Assembly: GCF_905147365.1 (NCBI RefSeq)
Contig: NC_056420.1
Location: 6,954,001-7,018,000, forward strand
From: Aricia agestis
Taxonomy: Eukaryota > Arthropoda > Insecta > Lepidoptera > Lycaenidae
DNA length: 64,000 bases
Direction of reading: 5' to 3'
Within the stretch, counting starts at the first letter, position 1; every line of letters begins with the position of its first letter. Of this stretch, positions 12,717-26,601 are shown one piece after another. The notes under the pieces were generated by a model, which did not search any database, was not told the DNA's origin, and was given only the letters and a program-made list of their open reading frames with translations. A program made the position numbers and the translations under genes.

Positions 12717-13216
12717 GATGAACTAACGACGATAAACTAATTTCTGCACACAAATTTCTGTTTCTCTGCAAGAAAACTGAAGAACCGCAGCAATATTTCG
12801 TCGCATAACCTTTTATGCTCGCGCCCATTCGAACCCTTATTCGATCATGTAAAGTTGTTTGTACACAGAGTTTAAACAACAGAGGTACATAAAATATTAA
12901 TAGAAATGTGCCGCCTGCCGCCCTGCGTAATAAGTGTTTAGTGCAGGGTTCCCCTGGGTGCGCGATGTGATTCGATTGTACATTACTGTTTTCGCCAACA
13001 TACTTTCTAATAAAATATTTGATATATACTGAGAAATACATGGTATACGTATGTTTGATTGGCAGATTGAAAAAGTCACATGATAGATTTGGAGGTGATT
13101 GGTTCGCTAAAATGTTTTTTTTTATGCTATATTAGATATTGAAGAGACAAAATTTCCCGTATCAGCAAGATTAGCACAGTGAGTTGAGTAATGTTTTTTT
13201 GTAAATAAGAAATAAT

Positions 13217-15696
<2,480 letters not shown>

Positions 15697-15915
15697 AAAG
15701 TAATTAGTCTAGGACAAATGTTTGTTTTTAAAGTAAAATGCGTTATGTGAACATTTTTACGATCTACTATTTTTCTGGTACTACTCATCCCAAAAGCAGA
15801 TATCTGTGGCCAATGAGTTTCTAAAATACTAGAGTAGCAATGTCTTACAAAAGATTCTCAGAAATGCGTAACCACTTTTTTGTTCAAAAGACAATGTCAA
15901 GTCATATATTCGTTA

Positions 15916-16185
15916 TGTCATTATGCATGTGAGATATGCCTGCAGGCATCTTCGAAGTGGCAACGCGTTGCTACCGTAAACTTCCAATCTAGTTACGTCA
16001 GTAACATAGAATATCATTGTCTGTGGCGGTACCAACAATTCGCCTAACATTCCTGCATCGCGCTATCGAAGTTTTCTGAGCGCGTCGGTATATATACGAC
16101 AGCTGAAATATATCACGTGGGCTCCAGCCTGACTGAGCATAACACCTCGGTCGGAAGATCTTCCTTTGAGGCGGCATATCCCACA
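15916..16185 (+). repeat. Solo or truncated LTR of a Ty3/Gypsy-like element
   Basis: The segment starts TGTCATTATGCATG and ends CCACA, one base before a primer binding site. It contains a TATA box (GGTATATATACG at about 16087) about 100 bp before its end, matching U3-R-U5 order. No internal gag or pol and no second LTR follow in the window, so only the 5' LTR survives. The exact 5' boundary is chosen for the TG...CA rule and is uncertain. Confidence 0.5.
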
Positions 16186-16186
16186 T

Positions 16187-16204
16187 TGGTGACCCCGACG
16201 TGAT
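16187..16204 (+). other. Retrotransposon primer binding site, tRNA-Trp type
   Basis: TGGTGACCCCGACGTGAT is complementary to the 3' end (with CCA) of eukaryotic tRNA-Trp. Use of tRNA-Trp is characteristic of the CsRn1 clade of Ty3/Gypsy elements. It sits one base after the LTR end, as expected for a 5' LTR on the plus strand. Confidence 0.65.
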
Positions 16205-16244
16205 TAATTATATCATACATATCCTTTTTGGTTTAAGCTACTCT

Positions 16245-16385
16245 ACACAGCCTATGTCCTTTCCCGGGTCTTACAGTACCTATCTCCATACCTTCCATCA
16301 AAATCAGTTTAGCACTTTGGGTCTGAAGAAGCCAAGAGTAACAGACAGACAGACAGACACAGTTTTTGTATAATATTAGTATGGG
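16245..16385 (-). mobile_element. Helitron fragment
   Basis: In plus orientation it reads CTATGTCCTTTCCCGGG, CTATCTCCATACCTTCC, then AACAGACAGACAGACAGACA and TATAATATTAGTATGG, i.e. the 5' two thirds of the Helitron family on the minus strand. The CTAG end is lost; it appears to cut off the LTR remnant to its left. Confidence 0.6.
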
Positions 16386-19300
16386 TAGAACAATATCAGC
16401 CATTTACTAAAATGTCTAGTGTAAGTCTGAGTAACTCCGCTAACTATAACAGCGCACCTTAAACTCCATTTCCAATTCATTACACATCTCAAGACAGATC
16501 TGAAGATAAATTAATAGGATTTCCAGTGCATTATAGTATTTCCCAGTCATTGTTCATTATTATTCCGGGTCGCTTGTGCCCGGGACTCGTCTGAGTGCAT
16601 AGCGCAGGTTTTATGAAAGGACAGACATGCCAAGTCTCAAGAAAATTCGACATGTTAGATGAAGCTATCCGCTATAGCATTTTGTTAAAGGTAGAATAAA
16701 GATTAAATGATACCATAAAATAAACACGTCATACAATTTAAAAATGCGTAAGTGCGTATGTCTGTTACGTTAATATGTAAGTAAAGTGGCAAATACAATA
16801 ACCTTGAAAGTAATTAGTGTACAGGGTTTCCCTTTTTGCTCTCAAATGCCTACAAAATAAATGAGGAGTATCAACGAGAATACTTTTAAGCCAAGCCTAC
16901 ATCTGCAACTAGTAGAGACGATAAACTTACTTTTTTTTACAAGTTGCAGATGTAAGCAAAATAGGCAGTAACTACTTATAGTTTCCAAAGCTTTTCTTCT
17001 AAAGAAAAGACGGACTATATCTCACACCTTTAATATTTAATAGTTTAAAATTTTACCAAAGTTTTGCATTGTCATTGGTTTAGTACAATGTTTCGAATTA
17101 ATTAGACTACTGGAGATAGGTAAAAGTCGTGCTCAAAGATTTCGTTACATAGGTACATAAAGCCCAAGTTAATAAGAGTGTTAAAACATGGATAAACAGC
17201 TGTAAGCATCTATATGGTTTCTAACCCTACGATGCATGTGCTCTTAATGCAAGACGTCGGATCATCTCACCGGGTCTAGTGTACCACCTCGCACTACCCC
17301 GACATATTTTATTCATAAACTGCGAATAAACAGACGCTGTCGAGGGTATTGCTACGTGTCTCCAAACGCTGGCCGAAATAAAATCATTTGAGGTTTCAAT
17401 AAAACCAGATAGAAATATTCTACAACTTAATATTAAAAATGTACGCGCATCTCCGCTTAGAAAAAATCTAAATAGATAAAAAAAAAAACAATTTTGTTAG
17501 TAATGAATTGAGAGCCACTGAACCGAATTGCTTTTAATCTTGAAATATTTGAAGTCCAGGGAAAGTTTATACGGTCAAAATTTAGAAAAAAAAAAAATCA
17601 CGGGTTCATTCTTTTCAAAATGAATTTATAAAAACTTGATTAATGTCGATTTCGAAGATTTTTTGACAGGCGTATATTTAATAGCACCAATCAAGTCAAA
17701 ACATTAAGCTTTAACAACGCTTTTAAATGGAAACACTATCAAAGAGTCCTTTGAAACCGGGTTTCGCATTGCTGCTTTGGGCTTTTAGAATTTCGTTTTT
17801 CTCTTCTTCGGAAAACAAACTACGTTCAATATTTTCGTACGCATAGTTAAAAAACAATATTTACACGCGTTTCGGTCCACAGAGCCGTGATAAGATCCCA
17901 ACCCTCCGCCACCCGCGGCGTATTAGGACCAAGCTACAATTTTTCAATCGCGCGCCGCTCGGGGCGAAACGCGCTAAAACGCTCGCTACGTGATGAATCG
18001 CTTAACGGATTAAGCGTAATTTATATATTTATTACAGCTTCGGCAACGTAATTTAGGATAAGAGTGATGATTACTTTAATGTCATAAGATATTATGTTGA
18101 TAAAAAGGAGCAAAGAAACAGAATATGGGATCAATTAGACTTTTACTCAAAGATAGTCATTTTTTTTTCAGAAAGCAATAATACTGAGAATTCAGTATTA
18201 ACAATTTATGTTTTCAACCCCAATCCTATTGTTATAATTCACCTTCGTTCCTTGTTTGATTCCGTTGATTTCATATCAAACTAGAAAATGGTATTGTACT
18301 GAAATGTCAAACCAACGTCAAATATCTGATTGGTCAAAACTATATTTAATTTTTAAGTATTTTAACTTTTGTTTGAACTTTGAAGGGACTTTTTATTTAG
18401 ATATTTTATTTAGACAACATTTTTTTCTTTCAACAGTTCAGTGACATCTTGATTTGTTGGCTTACTCACAGTAAGGTTACTCATGCAATTTATGGTACTA
18501 CATAAAAATAACGATTAAACTTAACTTTACGATACAGATTAGCTGAGACGTTATTAATTTGATCTTGATTTATGTAAGAGTATATCAAAGATTTGAACAT
18601 TTTGACCAAATAATAAAGAAAATTTAGGACATGAAAATAGGAACTTTTTTCTCAAAATAAATTTTGTAATAGAACAATAAAAGTTTAAATGAAGTTGTCG
18701 GAGAACTGAACATAAAAATATAGGTTTATTTTTTTGAATTTTTTCTCAAATTTTTATCAATAGAGAAAAATGCGTAATTTAACTCTGTAATAAATATGTC
18801 ATTTTTCTATATTTTAAAAAATACGTAATATTCCTAAAAATCTCTATTTCCTCGAGTATTTTAGTATCTTTCTACCCGGGTATCAGAAAGTGCGAAGAGC
18901 TAATACATCCAAATAAAGTAAGTGGTTTATCGTGTCCACTGTAAGAGGGAGCAATCTATGTTCATTCTGTTCCGTATTGACTTCTACACTCACTGATGAA
19001 GAGATACTTAGAATGGTTTGTGTCTAAGAAAAATAGATAGAACGTAGTAAAATTTAGGAGCCCAGAAGATTTATGAGTGAAATTGAGCAATTCGAGAATT
19101 TATAGAGTCAAACGGCCAAACTCAGATACAAATATTAATAAGTTAATTGTAATTAAATTAATATTTTGACTTAAACCCCGTACATTATTATTTATCTGTC
19201 GAAATTTCCATATTTAACTGATGACAACAAGCATAATCTTATTTTCTCTTTTCAGATATTTAGTCACTTACTAATATAATAAAGCTTTGGAGGAGACGTA

Positions 19301-20494
19301 AAATTTGTTTAAACCCTTAAATCTCTAGAGTCTAGTTGATTTATTAATAAACCTTTTTTTGCTACATTTTTAATTTCTTGAGAAATATTACTGAAGGCTG
19401 TAAGTATATTAATACATCAACGCTGTAAGTATATTAAGTCACGATAGTTTTTTCGCACGAATACAGTTGAAGGCATTACATGTACCTACAGCTTGCTACG
19501 AACATTTTCTTTCTTTACAACGGTAGGCCTAATTACTTAGAATAGACATATTTTTTTGCAAAAAGGACGTGTCTAACTGACCCTTAAGATGGTATCTTGA
19601 TACCATCTGTGCCAATCAAATTAGGAGCCATTACACCCCGTCTGTCAGCTGAGCTCAGATCGATCTTATAGCCAATTGATTAAATTCGCGTCTGATTAGG
19701 AGCTTAACTCCGAATAAAAGTATCATCATGAATTGTCTAGACTTTTATTAGGAACTTGAAATTTCTATGAAAATCTAGTTTTACCTAAAGTGTTGTTTTT
19801 TGAAAACCTTCTTTAGTATCAATATGATTATAAATTCGATGAAAGGTTCTGAAGGCAAGCTAACGGCTTATCCAAAATATCATACATATATCCCACCTGC
19901 CATTGAGAGAGATTTAGATAGAAATACTAATTGGTAATCAACGATTAACTTTAATCCTGATGTAATACTTTACAATACCCTAATAAAGGTATTTGTAGAG
20001 TAAAGATAAAAGAGTTTCATAACCTAACCCTTCTCAACACACATGAGAATTAATTAACGAAAACAAAACCACTTAACTCCTATTCCAATAAAACGAATTG
20101 CTTCCTGTACATTTGATTCGTAAAAAGCTATAAAAAAACAGGCATAATAGAGGTTCGGTCCCTAGTTCATATCCCTTTAAACTCAAGGGTTATCCAAATA
20201 ATCCCCCACCCGATAGAAGAATTAGCTTCGCGTTCGCGAAAAACCAGCATTATACATTGCACGTTTTGTTCTTTTGAATATTCAAATGGGATGGAAAAGC
20301 CAGTAATGGTTAGTTAGGTCAGAGATGGATTCGCCGGGGTGGGAGACATTAATTTCGCCCGGATCGCGTTACTAGCGGAGTATCTAAAACGTGATCTCAA
20401 TATTGATTCAAATTGGTTGGGAATAGTGTAACCCGAGCACTGTATCGAAGTTGTTGATGACTAAACGAGAGAAATTATGTTATATCATTATATG
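16386..20494. other. Mostly unrecognised AT-rich DNA
   Basis: No gene is visible. Notable small features are a 13 bp-arm inverted repeat (TACATCTGCAACT near 16899 with its complement near 16941), a GC-richer patch at about 17870-18000 with CGCGCGCCGCTCGGGGCG that could be regulatory, and a 10 bp-arm hairpin (AGATGGTATC) near 19589. Confidence 0.45.
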
Positions 20495-20768
20495 CCTACC
20501 TAGCATACGCCAACTAGATATCTCACTCTCGAGATAATTAAATTTTGACGAGTTAATTAAGTTTTATGAGACGAGTAGTCACTCGTCTCATAATGTCAAA
20601 ATCTCGACATTATCTCGACCAAACTCTATAAAAATGTGTTATTTCGATGATAGATCTACGCGAGAAAAAATGTTTGTCATGTTAGGGTGAATAGAGATGA
20701 AGAGACAAACCATCAAACATCGAGAAAACATGTAGAGTGAGATATCTCGTTGGCGCATGCTAGGTAGG
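20495..20768. mobile_element. MITE with CCTACCTAGCAT...GAGATATCTCAC ends, intact
   Basis: The terminal inverted repeats are about 35 bp (CCTACCTAGCATRCGCCAAC, then KAGATATCTCACTCT, with differences at only two sites). The interior has further self-complementary segments (GAGACGAGTAG/CTACTCGTCTC type around 20570-20600). It is the uninterrupted paralogue of 6837-7190. Non-coding. Confidence 0.75.
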
Positions 20769-20880
20769 CTGGAAATCTAATTCGTAAAGCTGACAGTTGT
20801 CATAATTTGTGAAGGCATTTGAATATGTGGATGATTTAAATACAGTATTCTTCTAGTGAAGTAGTTTCAAAGCTTATATA

Positions 20881-21038
20881 AGGCCGGTATAAATAGTCAG
20901 TACTCAAGATGCATCTCGGTTTCAAGACACGGTTCAGGCTCTGTGATTGTTTGGCTGTCAAAATTTGGACCAATCACAGAGCCGAACCGCGTCTTGAGAC
21001 CGGGTCGCATCTTAAGTACTGACTATTTATACCGGCCT
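20881..21038. mobile_element. TA-flanked foldback MITE
   Basis: Near-palindromic: AGGCCGGTATAAATAGTCAG at the left and its complement at the right, with arms continuing through GTACTCAAGATGC and CAATCACAGAGCC. TA dinucleotides flank both ends (20879-20880 and 21039-21040), compatible with a Tc1/mariner-type target. Confidence 0.75.
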
Positions 21039-21040
21039 TA

Positions 21041-22737
21041 GACAGGTTATTTCAAATGTCCGTATGTTGAAAGCATTGAGCATCGATGTCCAAAAGACAG
21101 TCTCACAAGTCACAACATAGTTGGCAAGGTCTAGAGGAATGCACTTGTCAATACGTCTGGAACTAACTCCGGGTTTCCTCACGAATACACTTTAGTCCTG
21201 AAAACGTCTCATTGGTATCGAACTTGCACGTCGCTTTAGGCGCTCTACAGAAAGCTTCTGAAGAGCGCCTCCCGAGGAAAATGCTGTAGAAACCTACCAC
21301 AATCCATGGAAGGCCTTAATTTTCAGCCAGAAAAATTAGCACGCTTTACACTTTTGCGATGTACCGGTAGTAATTGTCGAACACTATTTGTCACTTCGAA
21401 TTCTATTGCTCCCTATTTTTGCACTGCCATTTTCGGGTTCTAACAAAATCCATTTTACTAAAATACCTTTTATCCTTTGAAATCCTGTTTTAAAATAGTT
21501 TTGTTCATTCACAGGGCACTTCCTGAGATGAAAAGCGGCCGTGGTGGCGCATTTATTTCCCCAAATTCCCGCGATTCCCCACACAAATTCCCGTATTTAC
21601 CCCACAAGAGATCATATCAAACGTCATGAAATATTATACTCATATTCAACATCCTGTATAGTCGAAATAACAATGCACTTTATCATGAGGTTCGATAAGT
21701 AATACATTTTTTTATTTCGAAATCCACGCTTTTAAAGGAAAATGTAACTTGTGGGAGTAAAATAAGCTTTAAAGCGTATAGGATTTGTAGATACTTTTAT
21801 TATTCATCTTTAATTCTTATTTTAAGCTTACGTTTACGTAGGTTAAACACTAATATATCATAACCATTAACCAGTCCTTTTAGCAAAGATAAGAATCTTT
21901 CTTTACTTTTCTATTGCTACGGCTGTATCTATCTATAAATATTGAGCAAGAAAAGCCTCCAGCGATTCCATATCCATTACGAAGTCATTACCACACACAA
22001 ACGAACCTCTGAACGAAATCGTCCGTGTCGATTCAAGGATAACATCTTATCTCTATGTCAGTGATTCCCAAAGTGGGTTTCGTGAAGTAGTCATCAGGTT
22101 GGCTTTAATATTCCATACAATAAAAGGATGAACTGTAAAGTTTAGGAAACCTGTTCCAAATCCAAACCGCATACAAACAATTGGTCATTTTTATTTGAGT
22201 AAATGTTCTCCCAACTTTAGCTAAGTCTCTATAGTTAGAGGCTGTCTATGATTTTATACGCGACAAGGAAATTCCGTGAAAACCATTAGCATTACCACTG
22301 CATTCAGGGCGCTTAAATCTAACATTAGGAAACATGAGATAATAATTAGTAAATGTTACTAAAAATATTTCTTTCAACGTTCTACTTTTAGTTAAAAAAA
22401 ACAGCATAAAACGGGACGCAAAGTAAATAAACGTAGCTGTTTATACGCGAAGTATGGCGTTCGTTTAATCTTTACTTTTACGTACATTCGCGTGGGTTGT
22501 TTGTCGTAATCATAGCGAGCTCAAGTATCGTAAAATATTTTCATAAGAAAATTCAGGGAAATGTTTAGGAAGCGTGAAAAATGTTTATCTGAGTGAAAAA
22601 TAGCTTTTAATTTTCTTTATCTGAAAACATTATTAATATCGACGCTGTATCACAGATTACTAAAAGTTACAAGCTAAAAATCATAATATTTTTTATGTTC
22701 ACCAACATCTTATAAAAATATCTAACAATACACATTT
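21041..22737. other. Unrecognised DNA
   Basis: No gene is seen. At about 22066 GTGATTCCCAAAGTGGGTTTC resembles the end of a hAT-like MITE family also present near 51070 and 51610. Confidence 0.4.
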
Positions 22738-22900
22738 GTACTATCAGAGAAGTTGATTCCTAGGCAGATAGGGGACCTACGTAGTTTGGTCGCGTTTTGT
22801 CAAACCCAGCGGACAAATCACAAATAACATTGAACTGACATGATCCGACCAAATGACGTTGGTCTATCAACTGCCTAGGAATCAATTTCCTCGACGGTAC
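22738..22900. mobile_element. MITE with GTAC...TTGATTCCTAGGCAG ends
   Basis: Inverted termini share TTGATTCCTAGGCAG exactly, preceded on each side by GTACYRTC. Single-arm relatives lie at about 5078 and possibly 7900-8010. Non-coding; no clear target duplication. Confidence 0.6.
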
Positions 22901-23189
22901 ATCATTCTTAAAATCACACTTCTGACCAATGATTGCCATTAAAATTAAGACAAAAGTGTGTGAGTATGTTTGTTATTTCTCAACGCAACGACGACCGACA
23001 GACAAACTGAATCTCATCTGCATGACCGTGGCTCAGCTTTGGATTAACACATAGGCTACTTTCCTGAAAGATACAGCGTACCTGTAGGATACTGTAATAA
23101 ATAAATAAATATCTATGGACGCTTCACACCACGTCAGTCTTGCCCCGTGGTAAGCACCTTGTGACTTGACAGGACTTGTGTTACGGGTA

Positions 23190-23235
23190 CCAGACAACGG
23201 ATATATAATATTTAATTATCTTGTACTATACATAT
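23190..23235 (-). mobile_element. SINE tail, separated from its head by a 1.8 kb insertion
   Basis: Read on the minus strand the sequence ATGTATAGTACAAG, then ATAATTAAATATT continues the SINE whose head and body lie at 25057-25217. The two parts abut if the intervening element and one ATAT copy are removed. Confidence 0.5.
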
Positions 23236-23818
23236 CGATACCAGAAGTATCAATTAATGTAAGGGACAAAACACTGTTTTTCAGGAGAGCCAAAAAACGA
23301 TTTTATTTTTTTAAATCTCTCTATAACTTTTTACTGTTGCTTCCAATTTCAATTGTGTTTAGAACAAAGTTTCTTAGAATTTTCTCTTCTTTCATGCTAT
23401 AAAGTAAATATTTTGGAATACCTAACGGCTTAAAATATAGCATGTCCCTTACATTAAAAAAATATGTTTAGTTGTCCCTTAAGTTACAACATTTTATGTG
23501 TAAAGGGTGAAGCATACCGTAAGCAGCAAAATAAATAGAAAATTATACGAAATTCTATTGTAAAGAACTCTTATAGTATTGCAGTTTAATGTAACTATAG
23601 ATTTTCTACTAAAATTATAGTATTTTGATACCATCAAAATAGGTTCATTGCATGATTAATGTTAGTTTCAGCTATCACAGATTTAAATGAAATTTAGGGA
23701 TACAAAAATAAAACGATTTATTGTTAATATTTTTTATTTATTTTCAACGACGGATAAAGAAAAAATGTTTCTGAGACTTAATCAACAGTCTCATTTATTA
23801 AGTAATGGAATGAATGTA

Positions 23819-23874
23819 CTGGAAACAAAAGAAAAATGAAAAATTCATATTTTTCATTTTTCTTTTGTTTCCAG
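23819..23874. repeat. Hairpin, 25 bp arms
   Basis: CTGGAAACAAAAGAAAAATG plus AAAAA pairs perfectly with its complement after a 6 nt loop. It lies inside the 23236-25056 element. Confidence 0.85.
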
Positions 23875-24024
23875 ACTGACTGAAATTGACGACGACGATT
23901 GACTGAAAAAAATTTAAAAAATAATACAAATGATATGAACATTAATGTAATGTAAGAAGTTATTTCAACCCTTTCAATTTTACCATTAAAATAGTTTAAT
24001 TTACTTACTAATCGTTATATCATC

Positions 24025-24130
24025 ATAATCTGTCCATTCCTAATTATTATTTATAATTATTCTTGTAATAATATATAAGTATATTATTACAAGAATAATT
24101 ATAAATAATAATTAGGAATGGACAGATTAT
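24025..24130. repeat. Perfect palindrome, 51 bp arms
   Basis: The arms run from ATAATCTGTCCATTCC to the complementary GGAATGGACAGATTAT with a 4 nt loop (TAAG). I find no mismatch. It lies inside the 23236-25056 element and could extrude as a cruciform. Confidence 0.9.
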
Positions 24131-24279
24131 CTTTAATTTCAGCTCCTTACTACAATATGCCGATTATGTAATAACTTGAAATCAAATTCGTATTTGCTTT
24201 ACTTTATTTATTTGTGAGATTGTTGCTAAAATACCGAGTACTTACATTAATTAATTGATTCTCCTAATGGTTATCCCTC

Positions 24280-24385
24280 CGGCGCGGCGGCGCGCGCGAC
24301 TAGCGTAAAGACGTTGCGGGTGTATCGGGGGAGGGGTAAGACAGCGACGCGACGACGTAACGTGTTCGCGGCTCGCGCGCAGTTC
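24280..24385. promoter_or_regulatory. CpG-rich patch inside the 1.82 kb element
   Basis: A local GC-rich segment (GGCGCGGCGGCGCGCGCGAC, later GCGACGCGACGACGTAACG and GGCTCGCGCGCAG) stands out from the AT-rich surroundings. It looks like promoter or 5'-leader DNA, possibly captured; there is no direct evidence of transcription. Confidence 0.3.
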
Positions 24386-25056
24386 AAGATTGTTATTGTT
24401 ACGTCTACACTCTACAACTATTGTGGTTTAAGGCAGAGTAGACAGAATGATAGAGTATGCCGACTTAGAACTGATGTTGAAATTTTTAAATTTGACGTAT
24501 TATGACGAAAATCGTTGCTAGGGTTGTTAAATTGTTATCTACGAATTTAAAACTATGACATATTCGATGGACGTGTTCCTCTTTGGTCGTATTGTTGTTT
24601 GTGTTTTGGCACATTCGATTAAAATTGTCAGAATCCAATTTTGAAATCATTATTTTAAATATTTAAAAATAAATTATATCAGCCAGCGCGAGGCACATTC
24701 CGTTTATAATCCTAGTGAAACCCGACGAATTTGACAGATATTGAAACCTGTCCGTCTCTTTGCAGTCGAACTACTGGTCGTTATGTCTATTGTGTTTAAG
24801 GTAAGGGTGTAAATTATTAAATACTATTACTTACTTTATTTTTCAGAGAAAAAAAAAATTAATTGTCTGTTACATCAATTTTTCTGTCACAAATCGTTTT
24901 ACTCAGGCCAAAAATTTTTACTGTAAGGGATTTTTTTTAAACGATAGAATTTTTTAAATAATATCATTCGATAGAGCAGAAAATTCTGAATCCAATGATA
25001 TATATAACTCATTTTCGCCAAAATGTCCCTTACGTTAATTGATACTTCTGGTATCG

Positions 25057-25217
25057 ATATATTTAAGATTTTTATTATATATGATACACATAATATTTAA
25101 TACACATCCATGACCCAGGAACTTTTGAAAACTTTTTGTTCCGTCGCCGGATGGATTCGAACCCGCGACCCCCGGCTTGAGCTACCAACAGCCCACCAAC
25201 TGAGCCACAGAGGTCGT
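25057..25217 (-). mobile_element. tRNA-derived SINE (head and body)
   Basis: On the minus strand the head has an A box (TGGCTCAGTTGG at about 25196-25207) and a B box (GGTTCGAATCC at about 25153-25163) at tRNA-like spacing. A body follows (CGGAACAAAAAGTTTTC, GTTCCTGGGTCATGGATGTG, then TAAAAATCTTAAATATA). The tail is split off at 23190-23235. The tRNA-like part is not a functional tRNA: it lacks a matching acceptor stem and continues into the SINE body. Confidence 0.65.
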
Positions 25218-25899
25218 CAAATAAATAACAAGTAATAAAACTAGTAGTCTCTAAAAGAGCTGACATTTTGAAACTGTTGAGTCTAGATTTTAAAATTGCA
25301 AATTCTCGCTACGGCGTAGGCGCTACGAGATTCAGAAAGGAGTTTATAAATTCAACACCTAATATGGTGAAAACGGTGCAGATTGAATCAGCTAGACTAT
25401 TTATAAAGCTCTTTATTCGGAGGCGTAAGTAGAGTCATTCAACCCTAGTTGGCGCTAAGAAATCTGTGGGTAGAAATTAATTTTAGACCTAAAGACTTTA
25501 GCTCGTACATGAAATTCGAAAATAGAATTCGAAAAATCTACTGACGTTTCCGAATATGCAGGGAATATTTTAAATAACCCCTGTGGAATAAAATAAAACT
25601 ATAATAGTATTTGTTGTCGGGCGCGAACGAAAATGTTGGAAATAAAATATGTAGGTAGCTAAAATATTCGTACAAAATGAATGCGAGTTTCATGGCATTG
25701 TTGGGGATAATAAACACGGCTTTTCGCTGTTATATGAAAAGATTCATAATCTCAAGTAAAAAAAAAAACAAAACGATGAACGAAAGAGCAATTGCTTTCG
25801 TAGACGACATTTTTAATAGTTACAAACCTTTCGATATGGACGATCGTAATCGGGGCTGTATTGGCACTTGCACTGTTATCACTTCTTTTGTTTACCGCG

Positions 25900-26400
25900 G
25901 ACAGTCCTTGTGGTATTTGTTTTGTACGCCTGTGGGGCACATGCGAACCCTCCGGCGGCCGTGGGGTGACTGTTGGTACTCAAACCTTCGGGTTCACCCC
26001 GATGACGTCATCCTAGACCAATAGGGAGGAATCCCCCGCGCGTGCGCGCCGCGGCAGCCGCCATGACGCCTCCGACCCAAACAAACGATACCAGACCGCG
26101 GCCGCTGTACACTGCCGCTTTACTTAGCGCGCGTTCCTCGAAGATGGGAGCGAAGCGGCGATGCTCCCGCATTGCTGCATTAATGCGGGAGTGTTTACGC
26201 TCGTCGAGTGTCCTGGGAGTGACAGCTTTGAGAGCGACCCCAATGGGCTTTTCAAAGGACCAGCGCCATTCTTTTTGCGTCTGCGGATGGCGCGCTTTTC
26301 AAATATCGAGGCGGTATATGATTTAATTTGCCCTTTCGGTGGCGGCTTTTAGCGGCGGGGTGGATGCAAACAAATTCACCGTAGCAGGATTAATTACGAC
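25900..26400 (+). promoter_or_regulatory. CpG-rich region, candidate host promoter and 5' UTR
   Basis: About 500 bp with many CpG and GCGC strings (CCTCCGGCGGCCGTGGGG, CCCGCGCGTGCGCGCCGCGG, GACCGCGGCCGCTG), in sharp contrast to the AT-rich window and not related to any repeat here. It contains a TGACGTCA (CRE-like) site at about 26003. It directly precedes an ATG frame ending in a splice donor (26401-26451). A 94-codon frame starting at 26042 is low-complexity and may be an upstream ORF or chance. Confidence 0.4.
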
Positions 26401-26451
26401 ATGAGCGACCCCCGAACACCAGAAAGTTACTTTGATGAATATTATGTAGAG
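26401..26451 (+). CDS. Candidate first coding exon of a host gene (17 codons)
   Basis: ATG at 26401 opens MSDPRTPESYFDEYYVE and the frame reaches GAG|GTAGGT, a plausible 5' splice site, at 26451/26452. The acidic, tyrosine-rich start is protein-like and follows a CpG-rich region. I do not recognise the protein. The next exon was not identified; a Gypsy element begins 150 bp downstream and would then lie in the first intron in the opposite orientation. Alternatives: chance frame, or a non-coding first exon extending further. Confidence 0.35.
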
Positions 26452-26601
26452 GTAGGTCAGGTTTGGAATTATTTGCAGACAGTTCAGTACAAATATTATC
26501 ATATTGTTAGACTTAAAACTTTCACATAAAATAATATCCCTTTCCCATCTTCAAATTATATTTTTGGAAAAAATCATAAATATTACTTAATTGTTACATA
26601 T

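Larger units (their letters stand above)
23236..25056. mobile_element. 1.82 kb inverted-repeat element inserted in a SINE
   Basis: The ends are CGATACCAGAAGTATCAATT and its complement, continuing through AAYGTAAGGGACA: about 32 bp with one difference. ATAT lies on each side (23232-23235 and 25057-25060). Sub-terminal copies of the GTAAGGGAC motif occur at about 23440, 23475 and 24925. It contains a 55 bp hairpin, a 106 bp perfect palindrome and a CpG-rich patch. I find no transposase; the longest frames (63-78 codons) are featureless, so it is probably non-autonomous. Class unassigned. Confidence 0.65.

Noticed and set aside
12625..13079. 138-codon minus-strand frame
   Set aside because: Starts in unrecognised DNA and ends in a Helitron fragment; composition is not protein-like and no motif is visible.
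25075..25266. A tRNA gene on the minus strand
   Set aside because: A and B boxes are present, but no complete acceptor stem can be paired and the sequence runs into a SINE body; it is a SINE head.
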